DNA from: Lysobacter sp. ISL-50
GTDB taxonomy: Bacteria; Pseudomonadota; Gammaproteobacteria; Xanthomonadales; Xanthomonadaceae
Direction: 5' to 3'
DNA: 64,000 bases
Assembly (NCBI RefSeq): GCF_018612875.1
Contig: NZ_JAGGRI010000027.1
Location: 43,554-107,553, forward strand
In this document: one piece after another, positions 17,641 through 25,786 of the stretch
Position numbering within the stretch: position 1 is the first letter of the stretch
Layout of the letters: each line of letters starts with the position of its first letter
Notes under the pieces: model-generated
The model's input: the letters and a program-made list of their open reading frames with translations, nothing else
The model's database searches: none
What the model was told of the DNA's origin: nothing
Position numbers and translations under genes: made by a program

Positions 17641-17772
17641 CCCCCTTTGAAAAAGGGGGCTGCGCGTTGCGAGGTCGGATGTCTGTACCGACAATCGGCG
17701 CGCGGGGGATTTGCTTTGGCGGTGCTAAGAGCAAAAGCAAATCCCCCCTAGCCCCCCTTTTTCAAAGGGGGG
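17641..17772. repeat. Fold-back repeat, copy 2
   Basis: Outer arms CCCCCTTTGAAAAAGGGGG and the complementary CCCCCCTTTTTCAAAGGGGG. Inner arms GGGGGATTTGCTTT and AAAGCAAATCCCCC. The central part contains CGACAATCGGCGCGCGG. Almost identical to copy 3, which follows 58 nt later in the same orientation. Confidence 0.9.
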
Positions 17773-17830
17773 AAGAGACTTCGGGGAGACGCGGGGATGC
17801 GCTGTCGCGAATGCGGGCGCGGAAATACGC

Positions 17831-17962
17831 TCCCTTTGAAAAAGGGGGCTGCGCGCTGCGAGGCTCGGAGGTCTGCACCGACAATCGGCGCGCGGGGGAT
17901 TTGCTTTGGCGGTGCCAAGAGCAAAAGCGAATCCCCCCTAGCCCCCCTTTTTCAAAGGGGGG
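17831..17962. repeat. Fold-back repeat, copy 3
   Basis: Same structure as copy 2 with a few substitutions (for example GGTGCCAAGAG for GGTGCTAAGAG). The flank GGAAGAGACTTCGGGG follows both copies, so a unit of about 190 bp was duplicated in tandem. Confidence 0.9.
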
Positions 17963-18031
17963 AAGAGACTTCGGGGCGATGCGGGGGCTTGAGGTGCTGC
18001 TAGCAGGGCGGCAGCTACGCCGCCGCGCCGA

Positions 18032-18799
18032 TCACCACCGCGTCGGCTTGCTCAGCGGCGGCGCTTCGCGCTGGCGATCGTAGGCGCGCAGTTCGTCGCG
18101 CAGGTGGGCGATGCGCTGGCGGCCGAGCGCGTTGCGCTGTTCGTCCAACACCACCGCGTCGAGCAGTTCGGCCATGCGCTGCGCGGTCGGCAGCATGGTT
18201 TCCCATGCGTCCAAGGCCGGAACCGGCGCCGGCAGGGTCAGGAAGAACGCCACCGCCGGGGTCTCCAGCGATTGGATCGTGGCCATGTCGAAGCTGCCGG
18301 GCTTCATGATGTTGGCCACGCTGAACACCGGGCCGCGCTCGGGATGGCCTTCGACCAGACGGTGGAACACGCCCATGTGGCCGTAGACCAGGCCGGCCTT
18401 CTCCGCCGCGACCACGATGTCGGGGCCATGCAGCTTCTGCCCGGCGCGCGCGGCCAGGTACAGGGTGACGATCTTGTCGAACTCCTCGCTGACCCGGCGC
18501 CCGAGTTCGCTGTTGGCGGCGTTGACGCCCCCTTCCAGAGTCTTGTCGAACAGCTCCAGCTCGGCCTGGGTGGTGGCCTCGCCGGGCACGCCGCTCTGGC
18601 CCAGTTCGTTTTCGATCTGCTCGCCCAGAGTCGGTTCCTGGCGCGGTCCGGGCTTGCGCTCGCCGGCGCGGCTTTCGTCTTCGCGCGCGACGCGCTTGCC
18701 CTGCCCGGGTTTGCGCGGGCGGCCGAAGAACACGATGGCGCCGATCAGGATCAGGCCGGCGATCAGGATGCCGATCCTCATCAGGGTCACGTCGGACAT
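18032..18799 (-). CDS. zipA: Cell division protein ZipA
   Basis: 255 residues. Bitopic inner-membrane protein that tethers FtsZ to the membrane at the division ring. The N-terminal anchor is RIGILIAGLILIGAIVFF (residues 8-25), preceded by a very short periplasmic tail. A charged, proline-containing linker (about 28-75) is shorter than in E. coli ZipA (328 aa). The C-terminal FtsZ-binding domain (about 115-240) includes LHGPDIVVAAEKAGLVYGHMGVFHR and VANIMKPGSFD. The position between smc and ligA is the classic arrangement in this group. The gap to smc contains GGGAATC-type repeats. Confidence 0.95.
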   Translation of the reverse strand: MSDVTLMRIGILIAGLILIGAIVFFGRPRKPGQGKRVAREDESRAGERKPGPRQEPTLGEQIENELGQSGVPGEATTQAELELFDKTLEGGVNAANSELGRRVSEEFDKIVTLYLAARAGQKLHGPDIVVAAEKAGLVYGHMGVFHRLVEGHPERGPVFSVANIMKPGSFDMATIQSLETPAVAFFLTLPAPVPALDAWETMLPTAQRMAELLDAVVLDEQRNALGRQRIAHLRDELRAYDRQREAPPLSKPTRW

Positions 18800-18818
18800 T
18801 CGTTGCTCCTCTTGGTGC

Positions 18819-18983
18819 GGGAATCGGGAATGGGGAATCGGGAATCGTGAAAAAGCGCCGCGTCGGCCATCGATTCTCTACCTCCAGTTCCAAACTCCAG
18901 ATGATCGAATAAGACTAATGGTGACAGGTCCGGCCGGAATGCTTTGACCATTCCCGATTCCCGATTCCCGATTCCCGATTCCC
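18819..18983. repeat. GGGAATC heptamer repeats, two inverted blocks
   Basis: One block (18819-18848) has GGGAATC-type units; the other (18950-18983) has about five ATTCCCG units in the opposite orientation. They lie between smc and zipA and could fold together into a long hairpin in the transcript. Similar blocks lie at 40183-40280 and 61412-61441. Confidence 0.8.
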
Positions 18984-18989
18984 GTGCGC

Positions 18990-21900
18990 CTACGCCGCGC
19001 CGGCCAATCGCGTCGCCTCGGCCAGATCCACCGAGACCAGACGGCTCACGCCCGGTTCGCGCATGGTCACGCCCGAAAGTTGCTGCGCGGCTTCCATCGT
19101 CGCTTTGTTGTGGCTCACGAACAGGAACTGTACCTGTTCGCTCATCTCGCTGACCATCGCGGTGAAGCGGCCGACGTTGGCTTCGTCCAACGGCGCGTCC
19201 ACCTCGTCGAGCAGACAGAACGGCGCCGGATTCAAACGGAAGATCGCGAACACCAGCGCCACCGCGGTCATCGCCTTCTCGCCACCGGACAGCAGCGAGA
19301 TGTTCGACACGCGCTTGCCCGGCGGACGGGCCATGATCGCAACGCCGGTGTCGAGCAGGTCTTCGCCGGTGAGTTCCAGATAGGCGTGACCGCCGCCGAA
19401 CAGGCGCGGATACAGCTCCTGCACGCCGGAATTGACCCGGTCGAAGGTGTCCTTGAAGCGGCCGCGGGTTTCGCGGTCGATCTTGCGGATCGCTTCTTCC
19501 AGGGTTTCCAGCGCGGTGTTGAGGTCGAGGAACTGCGCGTCCAGATAATCCTTGCGCTGCTGCGACTCGGCGTGTTCCGCGATCGCGGCCAGATTCACCG
19601 GCTCCAGGCGGCGCAGTTTGTTGTCGAGCTCGATAACCGTGCGTTCCCAGGTCTGCGGCTCGGCGTTCTCGTCGAGCGAATTGACCACGTCCTGCAGCAC
19701 CGCGCCGGCTTCGGCGATGGCCTCGGTCAGGGTTTCGGCCTTGAGCACCAGCGCCTGCTGTTCCAGGCGGCGCTGGCCGATGGCTTCGCGCTGCTGCAGG
19801 GCTTGTTCGTCGCGCTGCTGGCGGGTCTGCTCGAACTTGCGCAGATCGTTGTCGATGCCGTCGAGCGCGCTGCGCGCCGCGGTCAGGTCCTGCTCGGCGA
19901 CGACGCGCTGCTCCAGCGCGACCTGGCGCTGCTGTTCCAGTTCGACCACCGGCTCATCGCCGTCGCTGAGCTGGGCCGACAGTTCGCTCAGGCGCGAATC
20001 GAGCTGGCCGCGCTGGCCGCCCATGCGCTGCAGGGTCTGGCTGAGGCCGGCGATCTGCGCGCGCTGGGTTTCCAGGGTCAGGCTCAAGGCGTGGGCGGCG
20101 TCGCGCGATTCGCGCGCGGCGTTGCGCGCGGCGTCGCGCGCTTCCGACAGCGAACGGCGCTCGGATTCGAGCTGCAGGCGCGTGTCTTCCAACTCGCCCA
20201 TGCGCTCGACCGCGGCTTCCTGGCGCATGCGCGCCTCGCGCGCCTGCTCGCGGCCGGCGTCCAGGCCGATCAGCAATTGCTCCAGGTCGGCGTCGATTTT
20301 CTCGATGCGGCTGCGCGCCGAATCCAGGCGGCCCTGATGGCTCTGCAACTGGCCGGCGAGTTCGGACACGCCGCGATGGGCCATGTACAAGGTGCGCTGC
20401 GCGTCTTCGCGATGCTGCTCGGCGGCGAGCGAGCGGTCGCGCAGTTGAATCTGGTTTTGTTCGAGTTCGCGCTCGCGGGTCTGCAGTTCTTCGATCTCGA
20501 CCCGCAGGGTCTGGATCTCGCGTTCGCGCAGCAGCGCGCCCTGCTTGGCCGCGCCCGAACGCAGCACCCGCACCCAGCCGGCGCCCAGGCGCTCGCCGTT
20601 GCGGGTGATCACGGTTTCTTCCGCGCCCAGGCCCGGCTGCAGCGCGCGCGCCGCGGCCAGATCCTCGGCGCCGTGCAGGCGCGAGAGCAGCCGGCGGATC
20701 GCCGCCGGGCCCTGCACCTTCGAGGCCAGCGAAGTCGCTGCATACGTGGCGTTGTCGCGCTCGGGCGAAACCAGGGTCAGGCGGCCTTCGCCGAGCTCGC
20801 CGATCGCATCGACCAGGGCTTCCGGCGCTTCCACCAGCACGCCTTCGATCAACTGGCCCAACGCGCTTTCCACCGCGTTTTCCCAGCCCGGCTCGACGGT
20901 GAGGGTTTCGCCGACGCGTTGCGCCGAGTCCAGGCCGCGCGCCTTGAGCCAGGTCAGCGCCGCGCCCTGCTCTTGCCCAAGCGCGGCGTGCTGCAGGGTT
21001 TCCAGCGACGACAAGCGGCCGCGCGAGGTCTGCGCCTGCTTGCGCACCTCGGCGAGCTGGTTCTGGGTCGAGCGCTGCTGCTCCTGCAGGTCCGACACCG
21101 CCGACTTACGCACTTCCAGTTCTTCGCTGAGGCTGTCCAGCGATTCTTTCTGCAGATCGTGCTGGCTCTGCAGATGCTCGAAGGCATCGGCCAAAGCCGC
21201 CACGTCCAGGCCGGCGCGTTCGCTGCTCAGCGACTCGCGGCGGCGGTCGGCGTCCAGGGTCTGCCGGTCCAGGCCTTCGATGCGGGTGCGCTCGACCTCG
21301 GCCGCGCGCGCGGCTTCGGATTGTTCGCGGCTGTGCGCGTCCCAGCGCTGCTGCCAGTCGCCAAGCTTGTTCTCGGCGTCGCGCAGCGCGTCCTGGCGCG
21401 CCTCGTCGTCCTCGCGCATCGCTTCGATGCGCGGTTCGGCATCGGCGATCGCGGCCATCAGCACGTCCAGGCGCGATTGATCGCTGCCGATGTGCTCGCC
21501 GATCTCGGCCAACTGCGCCATCGCCTCGTCGCGCGCCTTGAGCAGGCGGCTGGACATCTCGCGCTGGTGCTGGATCTGTTGCTCGATGCGCGCCAGCGCG
21601 CCGCCCACTTCGTAGCTGGCGGCCTGGGCCTTGTTGAGTTTTTCCGCCGCTTCCTCGCGGCCGACGCGACCGGTTTCCAACTCGCGCTCGGCTTCGCGTT
21701 GTTCGGCGATCAACTGCTGCAGGCGGGTTTCCTGCTGCGAGAGTTTCTCGCGCTGGACCTGCAGCTTCTGATCCAGGGCGCGGTATTCCAGCGCCTTCCA
21801 CTCCACGTCCTTGATCTTGCGCTCGGCCTGGATCGCCTGGTACTGCTCGGCCTGGCGGGCCTGGCGGCGCAGGTGTTCGAGCTGCTTGCCGATTTCCTCG

Positions 21901-22493
21901 CGCAGATCGTTCAGGCGGTCGAGGTTTTCGCGGGTGTGGCGGATGCGGGTTTCGGTTTCCTTGCGGCGTTCCTTGTACTTGGAAATGCCCGCGGCTTCTT
22001 CCAGGTACACGCGCAGGTCTTCGGGCTTGGCCTCGATGATCTGGCTGATCATGCCCTGCTCGATGATCGAGTAACTGCGCGGGCCCAGGCCGGTGCCGAG
22101 GAACAGATCGGTGATGTCGCGACGCCGGCACTTGCCGCCGTTGAGGTAGTACTGGCTGGTGCCGTCGCGGCTGACCGTGCGCTTGACCGAAATTTCGTTG
22201 AACGCGGCGAATTCGCCGGTGATGGTGTGGTCGGAGTTGTCGAAGATCAGCTCGACCATGGCCTGCGAAACCGGCTTGCGCGCCGAGGAACCGGCGAAGA
22301 TCACGTCGGTCAGCGAGTCGCCGCGCAGGCGGCTGGCCGAGCTTTCGCCCATGACCCAGCGCACCGCGTCGATGATGTTCGACTTGCCGCAGCCGTTCGG
22401 ACCGACCACGCCGGTCATGTTGGTGGGCAGGTGCAGCGTGGTCGGATCGACGAAGGACTTGAAACCGGACAGCTTGATCGTGGACAGACGCAT
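18990..22493 (-). CDS. smc: Chromosome segregation ATPase SMC
   Basis: 1167 residues, normal for SMC. Core subunit of the SMC-ScpAB condensin that compacts and resolves sister chromosomes. Walker A GPNGCGKSNI is at 31-40. It is followed by a long coiled coil rich in Glu, Gln, Arg and Ala, a hinge in the middle (around VEPGWENAVESALGQLIEGV), a second coiled coil, the signature LSGGEKAMTAVALVFAIF and Walker B PFCLLDEVDAPLDEANVGRF near the C-terminus. It heads the smc-zipA-ligA-epmA series. Its partners scpA and scpB are also in this window, at 60.3-62.5 kb on the other strand. Confidence 0.98.
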   Translation of the reverse strand: MRLSTIKLSGFKSFVDPTTLHLPTNMTGVVGPNGCGKSNIIDAVRWVMGESSASRLRGDSLTDVIFAGSSARKPVSQAMVELIFDNSDHTITGEFAAFNEISVKRTVSRDGTSQYYLNGGKCRRRDITDLFLGTGLGPRSYSIIEQGMISQIIEAKPEDLRVYLEEAAGISKYKERRKETETRIRHTRENLDRLNDLREEIGKQLEHLRRQARQAEQYQAIQAERKIKDVEWKALEYRALDQKLQVQREKLSQQETRLQQLIAEQREAERELETGRVGREEAAEKLNKAQAASYEVGGALARIEQQIQHQREMSSRLLKARDEAMAQLAEIGEHIGSDQSRLDVLMAAIADAEPRIEAMREDDEARQDALRDAENKLGDWQQRWDAHSREQSEAARAAEVERTRIEGLDRQTLDADRRRESLSSERAGLDVAALADAFEHLQSQHDLQKESLDSLSEELEVRKSAVSDLQEQQRSTQNQLAEVRKQAQTSRGRLSSLETLQHAALGQEQGAALTWLKARGLDSAQRVGETLTVEPGWENAVESALGQLIEGVLVEAPEALVDAIGELGEGRLTLVSPERDNATYAATSLASKVQGPAAIRRLLSRLHGAEDLAAARALQPGLGAEETVITRNGERLGAGWVRVLRSGAAKQGALLREREIQTLRVEIEELQTRERELEQNQIQLRDRSLAAEQHREDAQRTLYMAHRGVSELAGQLQSHQGRLDSARSRIEKIDADLEQLLIGLDAGREQAREARMRQEAAVERMGELEDTRLQLESERRSLSEARDAARNAARESRDAAHALSLTLETQRAQIAGLSQTLQRMGGQRGQLDSRLSELSAQLSDGDEPVVELEQQRQVALEQRVVAEQDLTAARSALDGIDNDLRKFEQTRQQRDEQALQQREAIGQRRLEQQALVLKAETLTEAIAEAGAVLQDVVNSLDENAEPQTWERTVIELDNKLRRLEPVNLAAIAEHAESQQRKDYLDAQFLDLNTALETLEEAIRKIDRETRGRFKDTFDRVNSGVQELYPRLFGGGHAYLELTGEDLLDTGVAIMARPPGKRVSNISLLSGGEKAMTAVALVFAIFRLNPAPFCLLDEVDAPLDEANVGRFTAMVSEMSEQVQFLFVSHNKATMEAAQQLSGVTMREPGVSRLVSVDLAEATRLAGAA

Positions 22494-22833
22494 GCGGCGG
22501 TGTGGCCTCTTGGCGCGCCGGGGCGCGACCGTGAATTTAGGTTAGACAGTACGCCCAAGTGGTTGAATCCTATGGGCAGGACGCGGTTCCAAACCGTGCT
22601 TCCTCGCGAGTATAGCGGGCCGGAGCCGAGCCCGCCGTCGACGCCGCGGTTTTGCCGCCGCGACCGCGGCGGCGGGGCCGCCGGGCCCGAACCCGCCGCC
22701 GCCCCATCCTGGGACGAGCGTCCGCCCGCGACCATGCGGCCCACGGCCCGGCCGTGGTAAACATGCACGGCCCATCCGACCCGAGTCGCCAATACTCGCC
22801 GTCGCCAACGTGACATGGAGCGACACGCCCCGC
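22494..22833. other. Divergent intergenic region smc / LacI gene
   Basis: About 340 bases between divergently transcribed genes, very GC-rich (for example 22640-22700). It must hold promoters for both, but I see no clear -35/-10 pair and no repeat-family member. Confidence 0.4.
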
Positions 22834-23847
22834 ATGAGCCGACCGCGCGCATTCAACCCCGCCCGCAAGGCCGGCGAACACCTGACCATGGCCGATCTGG
22901 CCGAACTGGCCGGGGTTTCGGCGATCACCGTCTCGCGCGCCTTGCGCGACAGCCCGCTGGTCAATCCCGAGACCCGGGCCAAGATCAAGGAGCTGGCCGA
23001 GCGCCAGGGCTACCAGTTCAACATCAGCGCGCGCAATCTGCGCCTGCGCCGCAGCATGACCGTGGCGGTGGTGGTCGAGATGAAACCCACCGTCGAGCGG
23101 CAGATGTCCGGCCCTTACCCGCTGGACCTGCTCGGCGGCATCAGCCAGGAGTTGACCTCGGCCGGCTACAGCGTGCTGCTGACCTCGCTGCAGGGCGGCG
23201 CCCTGCCCAGCGTGCAGGCCGCCGACGGGGTGATCCTGCTCGGCCAGGGCGCGCACGAGGACGCCATGCACGAGGTCCGCCGCTGGGGCCGGCCGATGGT
23301 GGTCTGGGGCGCGGTCAGCCGGCACGAATCGCAGGTCGTGGTCGGCAGCGACAACCATCGCGGCGGCAAGCTGGCGGCGGAGCGGTTCCTGGCCCTGGGC
23401 CGGCGCCGGCCGGTGTTTCTCGGGGACGAAGCCCACGGCGAGTTCGCCGAACGCCTGCAGGGCTTCCGCCAGACCCTGGCCGAACACGGCATCGTCCCGC
23501 TGACCCCGACGGTCGCCAATTTCACCGTCAGCGCCGGCGCCCAGGCGGTGCACGCCCTGCTCGACCAGCATCCGCAGTTCGACGCCTTGTTCGCCGCCAG
23601 CGATCTGCTCGCGATCGGCGCGATCCGCGCGCTGATCGAACGCGGCCGGCGCGTGCCCGAGGACGTGTCGGTGATCGGCTACGACGACACGCCGCTGGGC
23701 GCCACCTACCTGCCGCCGCTGACCTCGATCCACCAGAACTTCGTCGATGCCGGCGTGTCGCTGGCGCGCAAGATCCTGGCGATGATCGAAGGCGAACCGG
23801 CGCAGTCGGAAATCCTGCCCACCCATCTGGTCGCGCGCGTCACCTGA
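22834..23847 (+). CDS. LacI-family transcriptional regulator
   Basis: 337 residues from the ATG at 22834; a GTG at 22810 is also in frame but gives an unlikely N-terminus. The DNA-binding domain is MADLAELAGVSAITVSRALR, a typical LacI helix-turn-helix with the hinge helix (ISARNLRLRR) after it. A periplasmic-binding-protein-like effector domain follows (VAVVVEM..., VGSDNHRGG, FAASDLLAIGAIRAL, SVIGYDD). The ligand is unknown. The nearest carbohydrate genes are the GH65/TonB-receptor operon 2 kb downstream, which has ATCGAT-type operators, so it is a candidate regulator of that operon. This link is an inference. Confidence 0.92.
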   Translation: MSRPRAFNPARKAGEHLTMADLAELAGVSAITVSRALRDSPLVNPETRAKIKELAERQGYQFNISARNLRLRRSMTVAVVVEMKPTVERQMSGPYPLDLLGGISQELTSAGYSVLLTSLQGGALPSVQAADGVILLGQGAHEDAMHEVRRWGRPMVVWGAVSRHESQVVVGSDNHRGGKLAAERFLALGRRRPVFLGDEAHGEFAERLQGFRQTLAEHGIVPLTPTVANFTVSAGAQAVHALLDQHPQFDALFAASDLLAIGAIRALIERGRRVPEDVSVIGYDDTPLGATYLPPLTSIHQNFVDAGVSLARKILAMIEGEPAQSEILPTHLVARVT

Positions 23848-23962
23848 GCCGCGGCATGGCGACGGTGCGGATTCGGCCGGCGCATCGCGACTCGACACCC
23901 GCGGCCGCGATCGTCGACCATGCCGATCGCGCAGATGCGCACAGCGCACGAAAGGACTCGAC

Positions 23963-24244
23963 ATGGACGACCCGCAACCCATCCCGCCCAAGCCCATCTC
24001 GCAACAGGCCTACATCAGCTTCGGTCTGCCGCTGGGATTTTCCGTCGTCATCAATCTGCTGACCGCGTGGATATTCCAGGGCGACAACCTGGGCCACGCC
24101 TACACCTTGATCTTCCTCGGCCCGATCGTGGCCGGCGTGTTCCTGATCGCCACGCTGATCTACTCCGCATTGACCCGGACCTTGCTGGCCTGGCTCGGCG
24201 GTTGGGCGATCGCGCTGCTGATCACGATGTTCACCTGGCTGTAA
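23963..24244 (+). CDS. Small inner-membrane protein, unknown function
   Basis: 93 residues with AAAGGA upstream of the ATG at the usual distance. The sequence has a Pro-rich N-terminus (MDDPQPIPPKPISQ) and three hydrophobic segments: about 19-38, 47-67 and 73-92. No recognised family and no catalytic residues. It follows the LacI gene by 115 nt on the same strand. Codon usage is like its neighbours, and the good ribosome-binding site and membrane pattern support a real gene. Confidence 0.7.
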   Translation: MDDPQPIPPKPISQQAYISFGLPLGFSVVINLLTAWIFQGDNLGHAYTLIFLGPIVAGVFLIATLIYSALTRTLLAWLGGWAIALLITMFTWL

Positions 24245-24636
24245 TTTCGCTGTCCAAGAACCGATAGCGAAGCTTCATCATCTCCCTCTCCCGCTTGCCA
24301 CCCAAGGTGACTTCCTTCGGGGCGCGGGAGAGGGTTGGGGTGAGGGCGCGAGAGGCCGCAGAAATCCGAACCAGAGCATTCGCGCCTACGGCGCTCATCC
24401 CCTCACCCTAACCCTCTCCCGCAAGCGGGAGAGGGAAATGATACGGTTTCGTTAGCCACTCCCAAGCGAATTCGCGCAACAGCGACGCAGTCGCCATTCG
24501 CGTTTTGAAACCGCGCGGTTTCGGCGTGGACGCGGCATCGCCCGGGCCGTTAGCGTGAGTCGCCGCGGCGCTCGCGGCATGGATACATCGCACGCGATCA
24601 CGACGATCGCATCGCTCATCATCAAGGAAGGATGCC
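24245..24636. other. Intergenic region with repeat, before HEATH protein gene
   Basis: About 390 bases, of which 24281-24436 is an inverted-repeat element. The rest carries the upstream region and ribosome-binding site of the next gene. No further gene seen. Confidence 0.5.
24281..24436. repeat. CCCTCTCCCGC inverted-repeat element
   Basis: The left part starts CCCTCTCCCGC and continues to GCGGGAGAGGGTTGGGGTGA. The right part is its near complement, TCACCCTAACCCTCTCCCGC, followed by AAGCGGGAGAGGG. The two halves face each other and can fold into a large stem. A short relative is at 31338-31363. Confidence 0.8.
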
Positions 24637-25449
24637 ATGAAGCGCTTCATCGCCTCGCACACCGGTTCGCTCCCGCGCCGCCTCGCCCGTTGCTTCGCCC
24701 GCATCGCCGCATGCGCGGCGGTGTTCGCCTGCTGCGGCCTGGCCCAGGCCGCGCCGCCGTACAGCGGCACGATTTATCTCGCTCCGAACCTCATCACCGC
24801 GGCCGATCCCAGCGACTATGTCGGCGTGAGCTACAGCGGCCAGGGCGTGCGCTTGATGTTCGACCGGCGCACCAACGCCTATGCGTACTACAACGCGTAT
24901 CTGTTCGATGTCGTCTACGCCAACGCCGTCCACGTCCAGGCCCAGGTCAATCCCGAGTTCGGCAGCGCGGCCGCGGCGCAGGCGCAGGTCGAGTTCTACG
25001 CGCCGGTGATCGGCCGCATCCCGCGCGCGTTGCGCTCGCAAGTGAGCACTCTGTGGATCCACGCCGGCGATCAGCCGTTCGGCGGCGGCAACAACAATCT
25101 GCTGATCCACACCGGCAGCTACGCCCGCGATTACATCGCCCGCGGCATCCTGGAGGAAACCTTCGTCCACGAAGCCACGCACACCTCGCTGGATCCGTTC
25201 TATGCCGGCTCGTCCGGCTGGTGGGTGGCGCAGCAGTGGGACCGCGAATACATCTCGACCTACGCGCGCGACAACCCGACCCGCGAGGACATGGCGGAAA
25301 CCTTCCTGATGTGGCTGGCGGTGCGTCATGGCCTGGGCCGGGTCCCGCCGGACGTGGCCTACACCGTGCTGACCACGGTGCCGTACCGCCTGCAGTACTT
25401 CGATTCCTTGCGCCTGGATCTGAATCCCTACGTCGCCACTCATCCATGA
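24637..25449 (+). CDS. Secreted putative zinc metalloprotein with HEATH motif
   Basis: 270 residues with a strong ribosome-binding site (AAGGAAGG) before the ATG and a signal peptide that probably ends at AQA-APP (38/39). I do not recognise a family. The key feature is LEETFVHEATHTSLDP: H178, E179 and H182 form an HExxH zinc-binding and catalytic motif. About 35 residues later, REDMAETFLMWLAVRHG contains Glu residues (E217, E221) placed like the third ligand of gluzincin peptidases. The N-terminal part is rich in Tyr, Ala and Val and predicted as beta strands. A secreted peptidase or peptidase-like toxin is plausible but not shown. It stands alone between a repeat element and the GH65 operon. 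Confidence 0.8.
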   Translation: MKRFIASHTGSLPRRLARCFARIAACAAVFACCGLAQAAPPYSGTIYLAPNLITAADPSDYVGVSYSGQGVRLMFDRRTNAYAYYNAYLFDVVYANAVHVQAQVNPEFGSAAAAQAQVEFYAPVIGRIPRALRSQVSTLWIHAGDQPFGGGNNNLLIHTGSYARDYIARGILEETFVHEATHTSLDPFYAGSSGWWVAQQWDREYISTYARDNPTREDMAETFLMWLAVRHGLGRVPPDVAYTVLTTVPYRLQYFDSLRLDLNPYVATHP

Positions 25450-25786
25450 GCGGCATCGCGATGCGCTCTGGAAATCCGTGACGGCGGTATCGGCGGCGTT
25501 CGCGCAGCCGGCCCGCTGAAACATGCTGCAACGCAGCGCGGCCGAGCTGCGTTGCGGCGCACCGGCCGAGCCGGTTTGCGCACCGCAACAATTGGCTAAG
25601 CGGCTGATTCGAAGGGGTTAAGGTTTCGTGATCCGGCGCGTCGTGCGCCGGCGATCAGCGCCTCGCGCCGCCATCGGTGCACCGACTGTTATCGATAACT
25701 TGACATCGATAACAATGAATCCCTAGGGTCCGCCTCCAAGCCGCCGCGATACCCGCCGCGGCGTCCAGATCCAGGGCCCCGTTCGC
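25450..25786. other. Regulatory region of the GH65 operon
   Basis: About 340 bases without a gene. The right half contains tandem ATCGAT-type operators and a promoter (25688-25729); the left half shows a GC-rich stretch with no assigned feature. Confidence 0.5.
25688..25729 (+). promoter_or_regulatory. LacI-type operators over the GH65 operon promoter
   Basis: Perfect 12-bp palindrome GTTATCGATAAC (25688-25699), then a consensus -35 TTGACA (25700-25705) and a second, imperfect site ACATCGATAACA. A weak -10 (TAGGGT) lies 18 bp downstream of the -35. The palindromes have the central CG typical of LacI-family operators and bracket the -35 box, so binding would block RNA polymerase. Confidence 0.6.

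Noticed and set aside
18984..22760. Very long open frame (1258 codons) antisense to smc
   Set aside because: Translation gives a low-complexity Arg/Ala/Leu/Gln-rich product without family motifs; GC-rich genes of this type produce such antisense frames. The smc frame is strongly supported.
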